From an uncultured Prevotella sp. (GTDB taxonomy: Bacteria; Bacteroidota; Bacteroidia; Bacteroidales; Bacteroidaceae): a DNA stretch of 21,997 bases. The DNA lies in NCBI GenBank assembly GCA_900770395.1, contig CAAGKM010000045.1:1-21997 (forward strand), in the 5' to 3' direction. The notes under the pieces are model-generated. The model saw only the letters and a program-made list of their open reading frames with translations, was not told the origin of the DNA and did no database searches. This document shows positions 14,766 through 21,997 of the stretch, in pieces (position 1 is the stretch's first letter; every line of letters starts with the position of its first letter). Both the position numbers and the translations under genes were made by a program.

Positions 14766-14797
14766 CAAATTTACGATTTCTTTTTGAAACCGCCAAA
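14766..14797 (-). promoter_or_regulatory. Promoter of the toxin-antitoxin operon
   Basis: On the minus strand TTTG (14797-14794) and TAAATTTG (14773-14766) are exactly 20 bp apart, a full match to the Bacteroidetes consensus. The -33 element lies inside copy 2 of the 42-bp direct repeat. Confidence 0.8.
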
Positions 14798-14827
14798 AGT
14801 TTTGAAAAAATATTTGTTGTTTCCACC
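14786..14827 (+). repeat. 42-bp direct repeat, copy 2
   Basis: Matches 14081-14122 with two mismatches (G to A in GAAGAAAT, T to C in TTTCTACC). This copy carries the -33 element of the toxin-antitoxin promoter and runs into a 22-bp palindrome. Confidence 0.85.
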
Positions 14828-14839
14828 ATGGTGGAAACA
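14818..14839. repeat. Perfect 22-bp palindrome
   Basis: Half-site TGTTTCCACCA followed by its exact complement, centred between 14828 and 14829. It overlaps the end of direct repeat copy 2. The same place in copy 1 has only a degenerate version (CTACCCCTGTGGTG), so the symmetry has been lost or gained in one copy. Confidence 0.8.
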
Positions 14840-14870
14840 TAAAAGTTATTTCTTCTCTTGAATCAAACAA

Positions 14871-14936
14871 GTATCTTAAGATACTTTGTGATGTATCTTA
14901 GGATACTTTGCCATTTATCTTAACATACTCAGAACA
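14871..14936. repeat. Array B: three 22-bp tandem palindromic repeats
   Basis: Cores start at 14871, 14893 and 14915, again an exact 22-bp period: GTATCTTAAGATAC (perfect dyad), GTATCTTAGGATAC, TTATCTTAACATAC. They are separated by 8-bp linkers (TTTGTGAT, TTTGCCAT). The first palindrome extends to 18 bp (14869-14886). The rest of 14698-15054 holds the promoter and operator above, no further gene, and the terminator below. Confidence 0.85.
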
Positions 14937-14997
14937 CGAACAAAAATATTATATAATGGTAATTCATCGAACTCACGTTATTTAGAAAAATAGAATA

Positions 14998-15033
14998 ATC
15001 CCCGCCAGCCTCTACGTTGAGACTGGCGGGGAT
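14998..15033 (-). terminator. Terminator after DUF4369-like lipoprotein
   Basis: ATCCCCGCCAG (14998-15008) pairs with 15023-15033, one C-A mismatch follows, then CTC/GAG and a 6-nt loop. On the minus strand the stem is followed by TTATTCTATTTTTC. It lies 21 bp past the stop of the gene at 15055 and ends the locus transcript. Confidence 0.85.
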
Positions 15034-15054
15034 AAATAATGAAGTACCGTATTT

Positions 15055-15603
15055 CTATTTCGAAGTTTCTGGGTATAATCCTAAAAGAAATTTGCCAAGC
15101 GAAGTCTGTTTCCCTATATTATGCCCCATCTCAATGGTATAAGCTTTATGCTGGTTAGAAATTTCCATTCGCTTTTTGCTGTCTTTTTCTACACCCAACC
15201 GCTTTATATACACCTCCATGTGTTCTTTCCATTTCTGTAAGGAGTCATTCTGGGGTGTACCAGTCACAGAACCAATACTGTCAAGATGCACTTTTATATC
15301 CCCTGGCTCGGTTACAACTAAAAGTTCCTGAAATTTTATTCTATGCGGCATTTGCAGGCGCAACACAGCGAGTTTCTCGTGATGGCTCTCAAAATAAAAT
15401 TGTTTGTTTTTAATCACAGCCGAATCTACAGTTTCATTTGTTGCAGGTTCACTGATAGGCACAAGAAATATGGTTGCTCCATCGCACATGTCGTTTACCA
15501 CTTGTCCGTATATCCGGCATCTTCCCCCATTATCCTGTCTGCTTCCTGTACATGAAACAAGTAGAAACACCGCAACCACAAGTAATCCTATTGTTTTCTT
15601 CAT
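15055..15603 (-). CDS. Small DUF4369-like lipoprotein
   Basis: A 182-residue predicted lipoprotein (L-L-V-S-C, Cys18). The first 120 residues look like a DUF4369 beta domain: C-R-I-Y-G-Q-V-V, then D-S-A-V-I-K-N-K-Q-F-Y-F-E and V-T-E-P-G-D-I-K-V-H-L. The rest is helical and charged. There is no thioredoxin domain, so it resembles a DUF4369/TlpA protein cut after the first domain. It follows the duplicated lipoprotein with a terminator in between and no promoter seen in the short gap, so it is probably expressed by read-through. Role unknown. Confidence 0.8.
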   Translation of the reverse strand: MKKTIGLLVVAVFLLVSCTGSRQDNGGRCRIYGQVVNDMCDGATIFLVPISEPATNETVDSAVIKNKQFYFESHHEKLAVLRLQMPHRIKFQELLVVTEPGDIKVHLDSIGSVTGTPQNDSLQKWKEHMEVYIKRLGVEKDSKKRMEISNQHKAYTIEMGHNIGKQTSLGKFLLGLYPETSK

Positions 15604-15626
15604 TTTTTATTAAAATAGCATTAAAA

Positions 15627-15665
15627 AATATACAATGATGGAGCACCGCCCCACCATTGTATATT
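15627..15665 (-). terminator. Terminator inside the glycan locus
   Basis: AATATACAATG (15627-15637) pairs exactly with 15655-15665. One mismatch and a 3-bp TGG/CCA extension lead to a 9-nt loop. On the minus strand the stem runs into TTTTTTAATG. It separates the duplicated lipoprotein from the downstream gene. Confidence 0.8.
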
Positions 15666-15680
15666 CTATTGATAATAAGT

Positions 15681-17234
15681 TTACTTCTTTTTAAAGTTCC
15701 ACCATGTACAACCTCCCCAGCGCGCTGTTCCTGGCGCAGCATAGAGAAGAATCAACTCATCGTTTGTAAGACGCATAATCTGATATTCGGTCGGCATTTC
15801 CGGATTATCGTCAGAGCAAGCATAAGGCCACAGGATATTTCCACCGTCAGAGAATTTCAGCGTTCCAAGATTCCATGATGACTGTGCGTGGTCTGCATCC
15901 GGACTTTCATGACGGTTACCGGTATAATCCACTATATCAAATTTACCCTTAGTGATCTGTTTGCCATCTTTGTCATAAGTGGCAACATTACCATCTTTAC
16001 CGAACACAATAGTGGCATCAAAGCTTGCATAGCGTAATCCGTTGTCAAGATCATTATTATTTTTGGCATGCTTATTTTGCTCGTCAGTACCAAGAATCTC
16101 AGGATTGCAGCCCCACCATGAAGGGATACTGGTGCCGGTGTAGTTTTCTCCTGCTGCATCGACATACGCCCCATTACCCCAGCAGGCATCAGGATTGCCA
16201 CCAGCAGATGCCGCAGGATTCCATGTCCATGTTTTTTCACTGTTGTCAGTGAGACATCCCCAAGCATCGCTTTCGCTCTTGAAGTTCCACCATGTGTAGC
16301 CTCCCCAGCGTGCTGTTCCAGGAGCAGCATACACAAGAATCAGCTCACTGCCCGTAAGACGCATAATCTGATATTCGGTCGGCATTGTCGGATTTGCATC
16401 ATCGCAAGCGTATGGCCACAGGATATTTCCACCATCAGAGACTTTCAGTATACCAAGATTCCATGAAGGCTGGGCATGATCTGCATCTGGGCTTTCATGA
16501 CGCTCGCCAGTATAGTTTTCCACCGTAAATTTACCTTTTGTAATCTGGTTGCCTTCGGCAGAATAGGTTGTAATATTTCCATCCTCATCAAGCACCATAG
16601 TTGCATTAAAATTAGCATAAAGCAAACCATTGTCAAGGTCATTGTTGTTTTTAGCATGCTTGTTTTGCTCGTCAGTGCCGAGAATCTCAGGGTTACAGCC
16701 CCACCATGCAGACGGGATAACGGTTCCAGTATAGTTTTCTCCTGGTGCATCGACATATGCGCCATTGCCCCAGCAGGCATCCGGATTTCCACCAGCGGAT
16801 ACGGCAGGATTCCATTTCCACACTTTTGTACCGCTGTCGCTCACAAGCAATTTCATCTCTGTTGCCAGTTCTGCAGCCACCTCAACGTCGATCTCTTTTG
16901 TACACTCTATCACCGAACCGTCTGGATTTATAGCTTTTACTGTAAGAGCCTGATGGCTATCCGACCCACGCTTTGGTTTGTAATAGAATGCACCAGATGT
17001 TCCCTTTGCAAGCTGATTGCCTCGGTCATCGTATATTTGGATATACATTGAAGGAGTTGTGGAAAATGCTATATCATTTCCCATAGCTTGTGCCTGTGAT
17101 AGGTTTACAGCCTTCGCAAGTGCTTCCACTGTGGTGTTGGCTCCTGCCTCATTTTCATCGACGATAGGGTCGCACGATGCAAACATGAGAACCATTGCCG
17201 GCATTAATGCCAATAATATTTTTTTCATATTCAT
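15681..17234 (-). CDS. SusE/F-position lipoprotein with duplicated domain
   Basis: A 517-residue predicted surface lipoprotein (lipobox F-A-S-C, Cys21). Residues about 25-125 look like an Ig/PKD-type spacer. Two copies of a ~183-residue domain follow (about 137-319 and 334-516), each starting K-x-W-x-W-N-P-A and containing G-G-N-P-D-A-C-W-G-N-G-A-Y-V-D, W-W-G-C-N-P-E-I-L-G and G-T-A-R-W-G-G-x-T-W-W-N-F-K. The many Trp and Gly-Asn turns suit carbohydrate binding. Directly after susD, it is in the place of surface glycan-binding proteins. I do not recognise the domain by name. Start could also be 17228. Confidence 0.85.
   Translation of the reverse strand: MNMKKILLALMPAMVLMFASCDPIVDENEAGANTTVEALAKAVNLSQAQAMGNDIAFSTTPSMYIQIYDDRGNQLAKGTSGAFYYKPKRGSDSHQALTVKAINPDGSVIECTKEIDVEVAAELATEMKLLVSDSGTKVWKWNPAVSAGGNPDACWGNGAYVDAPGENYTGTVIPSAWWGCNPEILGTDEQNKHAKNNNDLDNGLLYANFNATMVLDEDGNITTYSAEGNQITKGKFTVENYTGERHESPDADHAQPSWNLGILKVSDGGNILWPYACDDANPTMPTEYQIMRLTGSELILVYAAPGTARWGGYTWWNFKSESDAWGCLTDNSEKTWTWNPAASAGGNPDACWGNGAYVDAAGENYTGTSIPSWWGCNPEILGTDEQNKHAKNNNDLDNGLRYASFDATIVFGKDGNVATYDKDGKQITKGKFDIVDYTGNRHESPDADHAQSSWNLGTLKFSDGGNILWPYACSDDNPEMPTEYQIMRLTNDELILLYAAPGTARWGGCTWWNFKKK
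15687..16235 (-). repeat. Internal duplication, second copy
   Basis: The DNA aligns with 16278-16826 at an offset of 588 bp at the 3' end of the gene and 591 bp at the 5' end. The 3-bp difference is one extra Ala codon in the first copy (P-S-A-W-W against P-S-W-W). Similarity is high at DNA level over long runs, implying a fairly recent tandem duplication or ongoing gene conversion. Confidence 0.85.
16278..16826 (-). repeat. Internal duplication, first copy
   Basis: First of the two domain copies, separated from the second by a 14-codon linker (16236-16277). Differences between copies are mostly synonymous or conservative, with the Trp and Cys positions kept. Confidence 0.85.
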
Positions 17235-17277
17235 ATATGCTATTTATTTATGAATTAATTACGTTGTAACAGGCTAT

Positions 17278-19113
17278 TTACTGCAATCCAGAATACAATC
17301 CTTCGTTGCCTTCCCATCCTGCATTTTGTTTTATACCTCCAGCCGAGAGAGTAACTTGAGTCTCTGGTATCTTGCAATATCCAGCTGTAGCATTGTAGCG
17401 GGCTTTGTAGCCGCCAAGTTGAGGCTTATTGGTGGAATTGATACCTGTACCGTTACCGCTGTTTATAGGCTGTCCTTCCTGCTTAGCCAAAGCATCGGCG
17501 GCGATATGCCAACGGCGGATGTCGTTCCAGCGTATTCCCTCACAGGCAAGCTCCCAACGACGCTCATCCTGCAATGCCTTGAGTGAGTATGTCACAGGAG
17601 CCAGCCCAGCACGGTCACGTACTTTATTTATACCGTCAGCATTTTCTGTCAACTCACTCTGCATCAGCAATACATCAGCAAAACGTATTAGTACAAGGTC
17701 GTGAATGCTGTTAAGCTGGAAATTGTCCGGAGTGGAATTATTGCTCCAGCCCGTTACACCATACATGGCAATATCGAAACAACTGAGATATTCTGGAACA
17801 TTACCTGTGTCCTCATCTTTCAGAAGTTTGTCTATATTCTTACAATTGTATGCAGACAGCTTCTTGGCATAATAGCCTGTTTCCTGCACCCAGTCACCCG
17901 AACCAGGGGTGAACTTTACTTGTCCCTTTCCGTCATCATATACCACTTCAGCAAGTTCTGAAGCCACATCTGCAATTGTAGCCGCACGACGTGGATCTGC
18001 ACTGCTCCAGTCATCCCACAAAGTCTTTGACACAGGACCTGCACCCCAGCCATCGCCAAACGGGAACGTACCCTTCGTATAGCCACCGTTACGGAAACCG
18101 AAGTGCAGCGCATAACCATTGGCATAACCGATAGTGGTCTGCCACGATGCCTGCTTGTTGTACTTAATAGCAAACATTGTCTCAGGAGAAACAGCATTGT
18201 CATCTTCTGCCCACTTCAGGTTCTGTCCTTTAGTATAATTATAATCCTCTCTTGTGTAGCGGTTTGTATATGCCCACAGATTACGGAAATCATCAACCAA
18301 CGAGTAACCAGACTCTTTCACACACTCATTTATTAAATCTGCCACCATAGATTTGGTAAGGGTCAAATCTTCTGAAAGCTTAACTTCAGTAAGCGGGTTA
18401 TATGTGGTGCTTGTGAGGTCGGCAAGAGACTCTCCATTGCCGTACATTCCTGTATAGAACAGCCATGCGCGGCCAAGCATAGCCTGCGCTGTGTAACGGT
18501 CTACATGCCCATCTGTTCGACGTGTTTTAGGCATGGTCGTTGCAGCAGTATAAAGGTCATTTAGAATAAAGCTCCACATTTCCGCGGCCGTCTCGCATCC
18601 GGGAACCTTCTGTCCGAGATTGAATTCGGTCATAATCGGCAGATACGGACCATACATTGAGGCAAGCTCATAATAATAGAACGCACGCAAGAACAGCAGT
18701 TCACCTTTTGTCTGTAACATCAGATCTTCACTCGACATGCTGGGCAGGTTTGCCAACAGGTTGTTGGCACGTCCAATGCCTGCATAGCGGTCAAGATAGA
18801 ACTGATTGGTCATATCGTTGCCACTGTTACCTATAAAGTCAAACGCCTGCATCAACTTGTCATTAGGACCGCCACCACCCAAACAGTCATCGCTGGCAAG
18901 TTGTGACCAATACAAGAATGACATCTGTGGGTTTGCATTTACAGTGTTGAGATTTGAGTAAACACCAGCTAATGCCTGGTCAACATCCTTTTCTGATTTA
19001 GGGAAGTTATCTGTTGCTTTATCTGTATAGCTTTCTACTATAAAGTCATCGCATGATGTCAGCAATCCCATGGAAAAGAGTGCTGAACTAAGTAAATATG
19101 CTATTTTTTTCAT
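17278..19113 (-). CDS. SusD/RagB outer-membrane glycan-binding lipoprotein
   Basis: A 611-residue predicted lipoprotein (L-L-T-S-C-D-D-F) of the SusD family, which forms the lid of the SusC transporter on the cell surface and captures oligosaccharides. Family features include the N-terminal A-L-A-G-V-Y-S-N-L segment, L-R-A-F-Y-Y-Y-E-L-A with G-P-Y-L-P, the L-I-R-F-A-D-V-L-L-M-Q-S-E region, and the C-terminal N-x-V-R-D-R-A-G-L and E-R-R-W-E-L-A-C-E-G-I-R-W-N-D-I-R-R-W. Length is normal. Start 19113 was chosen over 19122 because it begins M-K-K; the stop of susC is 19 bp before it. Confidence 0.95.
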   Translation of the reverse strand: MKKIAYLLSSALFSMGLLTSCDDFIVESYTDKATDNFPKSEKDVDQALAGVYSNLNTVNANPQMSFLYWSQLASDDCLGGGGPNDKLMQAFDFIGNSGNDMTNQFYLDRYAGIGRANNLLANLPSMSSEDLMLQTKGELLFLRAFYYYELASMYGPYLPIMTEFNLGQKVPGCETAAEMWSFILNDLYTAATTMPKTRRTDGHVDRYTAQAMLGRAWLFYTGMYGNGESLADLTSTTYNPLTEVKLSEDLTLTKSMVADLINECVKESGYSLVDDFRNLWAYTNRYTREDYNYTKGQNLKWAEDDNAVSPETMFAIKYNKQASWQTTIGYANGYALHFGFRNGGYTKGTFPFGDGWGAGPVSKTLWDDWSSADPRRAATIADVASELAEVVYDDGKGQVKFTPGSGDWVQETGYYAKKLSAYNCKNIDKLLKDEDTGNVPEYLSCFDIAMYGVTGWSNNSTPDNFQLNSIHDLVLIRFADVLLMQSELTENADGINKVRDRAGLAPVTYSLKALQDERRWELACEGIRWNDIRRWHIAADALAKQEGQPINSGNGTGINSTNKPQLGGYKARYNATAGYCKIPETQVTLSAGGIKQNAGWEGNEGLYSGLQ

Positions 19114-19132
19114 CTTATGCATCGTGTATTAA

Positions 19133-21997
19133 TTAAAATTTTACATTGACACCTACCATATATGTTCGAGGCTGTGGATAGTTACCCACGTCTACTCCTG
19201 TCACATAAGGCTCATTATTATTGATAGCACGTCCGTTCTCTGGATCCATACCTTTATAGCCAGTAATGGTAAACAGGTTCTGGGCTGCAAAGTACAAGCG
19301 CAGCTGCTGCAGTGGGCAACTCTTCCAAAGTTTCTTGAAATCATAACCGATAGTAAGGTTCTGCAGACGGAAGTAGCTTGCATTCTCAATATAAATATCT
19401 GAAATCTGCTGGAAGTTCACACCCTGATTTCCTGGAGCTAAACGAGGATACTTGTTGCTTGTACCCTCACCGTGCCAGTAGTCGAACACCTCGGTAGTAT
19501 AGTTTTCATACTGACCATCGGCAAACTTACGGTATGAGCGTGCCACCTTTTGTCCGAAGGCACCGTATGTAGTAACACTCATGTCAAAGCCCTTATAGTC
19601 GAAGTTAAATCCGAAGCCCATGGTTACTTTGGGATGAGGATTACCAAGGTCGGTCTTGTCATCGGGTGTTATCTTGCCATCTCCGTTTGTGTCAACAAAT
19701 TTAAGATCACCAGGCTGTATGTTTGTACCCTGCAGTGAGTTGGCGGCATCGCCTTTACAGTTCTTTGCAAGGTAAGCCTGCACATCAGCATCATTCTGCA
19801 TCACACCTTCAGTCTTGTATCCATAGAATGTTCCAATGGCGTATCCTTTCCACATACGTGCTATGTAGCCAGTGCCCTGAGAGAGAAGATCATTACCAGC
19901 CTCCATATAGCCAATAGAGTTATTGACCTCTGTAACCTTATTCTTATTAGCGGCAATGTTGAAGTTTACTCCATAGTTGAAGTCCTTGCCAATTTGGTCA
20001 CGCCAGTTGAGTGCAACCTCCACACCAGTGTTTTCCACAGAACCGGCATTTGCCATCTTTGTGGAAAAACCAGAGGTTCCGTCTACAGCCACCTCAAGCA
20101 ACAGGTCTTTTGTAGTTTTTTTATACCAGTCAAATGTCAGTCCTAACTTACCGCCGATGAAACGTGCATCAAGACCTATGTTAAACTGTTCTGATGTTTC
20201 CCATGTGATGTCGGGGTTGGCAAGACGTGTAAGATAAGCACCCTGTGTATAAGTGTCCTTCTCATTGTTGAACGAATAAAGTCCGTAGTCGCCCAAAGAG
20301 TATGTTGAGGCATACATGAATGAACCGATATTGGCATTACCGTTCTGTCCCCAGCCTACACGAATTTTGAGGAAGTCCAGCCACGACGATGTGTTCTTCA
20401 TGAAATTCTCATTGGTTACAACCCATCCTGCTGATACAGACGGGAATACACCAACCTGATTACCAGGAGCAAAATTAGAACTCTGGTCACGGCGTATAAT
20501 TGCCGTAAGCATATATTTCTCAGCAAAGTCATAATTGATACGACCAAAGAGAGAATGGCTGCGGCTCATGGTATAAGGCTCACCACTTACAATAGCATCA
20601 TTACGTCCAGTGGTGTTTGTGAGATAGGCATGTGCGAAGTCACCGTATGTATTACCGCTACTTGACGCATTTACACTCATTCCATAGTTAGGGTCACTCT
20701 TGCTATACTCCATACCTATAAGCACATCGAAGTGGTTATCTTTGGCAATATCAAATTTATAGCCCAAAGTGTGAGTGGTATTCCATCCCCAACCTAAACC
20801 AACATTATTACGTACCTCATCACCTGTACGTGCATTATTGGCATCAGGGTTGATACTGTAAGTCGGCAGATAGCATTGCCATGAATTTGACTCCTGATGA
20901 TATGACACCTGACCGCGATAAATGAGATTCTTTATTGGCTGAATTTCAATATAGCCTACAGCACGCAGATTATAGCTTTTTGATTTGTTGTTGCCAGCCT
21001 GATTGTAGACCATTTGTGCCACAGGGTTGCCTGTGAACTTATTGTAGTTAAACCATCCTGATGCCGACAAATCATCAAACATATAATAATCGCCATTCTC
21101 ATTATAGATAGGTACACATGGATTAGCACGCAATGCGTTAGAAAGGTCATTTGCATATTGTGTGCCCTGCTCTACTCCTTGATTCTCACGATGCTGGTAG
21201 TAAAGATTTTCGCCAAACTTAATGACATCCATTCCCTTTGAGTTACGGAAAATGACATGTTCAGAGTTAATACGGAATGTGAAACGGCGGAAATCAGTAG
21301 TTACAGGACCGCCAATGATACCATTCTGGTACTGATAACCTACACCTGTGGAAAACTTAGACATATCATTACCGCCAGATATGCTAAGCGAGTGATTGGT
21401 AACCACTGCATTCTTGTTGCGTATAGCATCTACCCAATCAGTGCCTTTGTCAGCACCACTCATATAGCGGTCATACTGCTCTTGTGACATGTAGTTCGTC
21501 CAAGTAAAAGGCGTGCCGCCTTTATTGAATTCCACCTGATCCATCACCTGCATGTACTGCTTTGCATTAAGCATCTGCGGCAATTTATACATATTCTGCC
21601 AACCGATGTTTCCATCGTAATTTACAGAAATTTTACCTGCCTTACCTTGCTTTGTGGTAACAAGGATTACACCGTTGGCGGCACTTGCACCATAGATAGC
21701 GCAGGATGCGGCATCCTTCAAAACGTCGATACGCTCAATGTCGGCAGGGTTAAGTGCATTAATATCACCGCCAGCAACACCATCAATAACGTAGATTGGA
21801 GCGGCATTACCATTAGTACCAGCACCGCGGATGGTAACTTTAAAACCATCACCCGGCTGACCAGAAACAGCCTGAATGTTAACACCTGGAGTCTGGCTCT
21901 GCAGAGCGCCGAGCACCTGTGTGGTGTTCATCTTGGCGATGTCCTCGCCCTTCACCTCAACGGTGCCACGGGTTACGAGATTCTTCTTCTGAACACC
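19133..21997 (-). CDS. SusC/RagA TonB-dependent transporter (5' end missing)
   Basis: An outer-membrane beta-barrel that imports glycans using TonB energy, paired with SusD. The frame runs to the window edge; the first visible residues are V-Q-K-K-N-L-V-T-R-G-T-V-E-V, the end of the usual G-Y-G-x-Q-K-K motif at the start of the plug. At least 954 residues are present. Plug features: G-Q-P-G-D-G-F-K-V-T-I-R-G, Y-V-I-D-G-V, I-E-R-I-D-V-L-K-D-A-A-S-C-A-I-Y-G and A-A-N-G-V-I-L-V-T-T-K. The C-terminus Y-M-V-G-V-N-V-K-F ends in Phe as barrels do. Signal peptide, carboxypeptidase-like domain and promoter lie outside. Substrate cannot be read. Confidence 0.95.
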   Translation of the reverse strand, partial: GVQKKNLVTRGTVEVKGEDIAKMNTTQVLGALQSQTPGVNIQAVSGQPGDGFKVTIRGAGTNGNAAPIYVIDGVAGGDINALNPADIERIDVLKDAASCAIYGASAANGVILVTTKQGKAGKISVNYDGNIGWQNMYKLPQMLNAKQYMQVMDQVEFNKGGTPFTWTNYMSQEQYDRYMSGADKGTDWVDAIRNKNAVVTNHSLSISGGNDMSKFSTGVGYQYQNGIIGGPVTTDFRRFTFRINSEHVIFRNSKGMDVIKFGENLYYQHRENQGVEQGTQYANDLSNALRANPCVPIYNENGDYYMFDDLSASGWFNYNKFTGNPVAQMVYNQAGNNKSKSYNLRAVGYIEIQPIKNLIYRGQVSYHQESNSWQCYLPTYSINPDANNARTGDEVRNNVGLGWGWNTTHTLGYKFDIAKDNHFDVLIGMEYSKSDPNYGMSVNASSSGNTYGDFAHAYLTNTTGRNDAIVSGEPYTMSRSHSLFGRINYDFAEKYMLTAIIRRDQSSNFAPGNQVGVFPSVSAGWVVTNENFMKNTSSWLDFLKIRVGWGQNGNANIGSFMYASTYSLGDYGLYSFNNEKDTYTQGAYLTRLANPDITWETSEQFNIGLDARFIGGKLGLTFDWYKKTTKDLLLEVAVDGTSGFSTKMANAGSVENTGVEVALNWRDQIGKDFNYGVNFNIAANKNKVTEVNNSIGYMEAGNDLLSQGTGYIARMWKGYAIGTFYGYKTEGVMQNDADVQAYLAKNCKGDAANSLQGTNIQPGDLKFVDTNGDGKITPDDKTDLGNPHPKVTMGFGFNFDYKGFDMSVTTYGAFGQKVARSYRKFADGQYENYTTEVFDYWHGEGTSNKYPRLAPGNQGVNFQQISDIYIENASYFRLQNLTIGYDFKKLWKSCPLQQLRLYFAAQNLFTITGYKGMDPENGRAINNNEPYVTGVDVGNYPQPRTYMVGVNVKF

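Noticed and set aside
13820..14936. CRISPR array
   Set aside because: The 22-bp units are directly adjacent with 8-bp variable linkers, only three per array, with no spacers of 30 bp or more and no cas genes.

Overview
The window looks like chromosomal DNA of a Bacteroidales bacterium, most likely Prevotellaceae (Prevotella/Segatella type). The reasons are a SusC/SusD pair, many lipoproteins with L-T-S-C type lipoboxes, DUF4369-like proteins, Bacteroidetes-type promoters (TTTG, about 20 bp, TAnnTTTG) and weak Shine-Dalgarno sites. Genus is an inference from gene content and sequence style; no database search was run.

Layout. (1) 1-3530, plus strand: pyrE overlapping a small SRPBCC-fold gene, then argH and a lipoprotein with a Rieske-like tail whose ligand positions are all cysteine. 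(2) 3628-6595, plus strand: a well-formed promoter and tRNA-Leu(UAA), a strongly biased (probably highly expressed) TPR lipoprotein, and a thioredoxin-fold lipoprotein that has lost both catalytic cysteines. A terminator-like hairpin lies across the start of that last gene. (3) 6692-10318, minus strand: a compact operon of fadD-like acyl-CoA ligase, prfB, a 48-residue membrane protein and a CYTH-domain protein. (4) 10452-11498, plus strand: a DUF2752 protein and a multi-pass membrane protein, divergent from fadD. (5) 11752-13425, minus strand: a secreted GH43 glycosidase. (6) 13426-15054: an AT-rich, repeat-rich island holding a RelE/ParE-type toxin and its antitoxin, flanked by 42-bp direct repeats and by two separate 3 x 22-bp tandem arrays. 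(7) 15055-21997, minus strand: part of a polysaccharide utilisation locus, reading susC (5' end outside the window), susD, a SusE/F-position lipoprotein with an internal tandem duplication, a terminator, then a small DUF4369-like lipoprotein.

How the genes fit together: the SusC/SusD pair and the duplicated lipoprotein probably form an outer-membrane glycan capture and import system. The GH43 enzyme, on the same strand but beyond the toxin-antitoxin island, could process xylan- or arabinan-type substrates for it. That link is inference, and no regulator of the locus is present here. The housekeeping genes in the left half are ordinary. The most unusual material is the 13.4-15.0 kb island, with its matched 22-bp arrays and repeat-flanked toxin-antitoxin unit, and the control structures around 5.5 kb and 11.7 kb.
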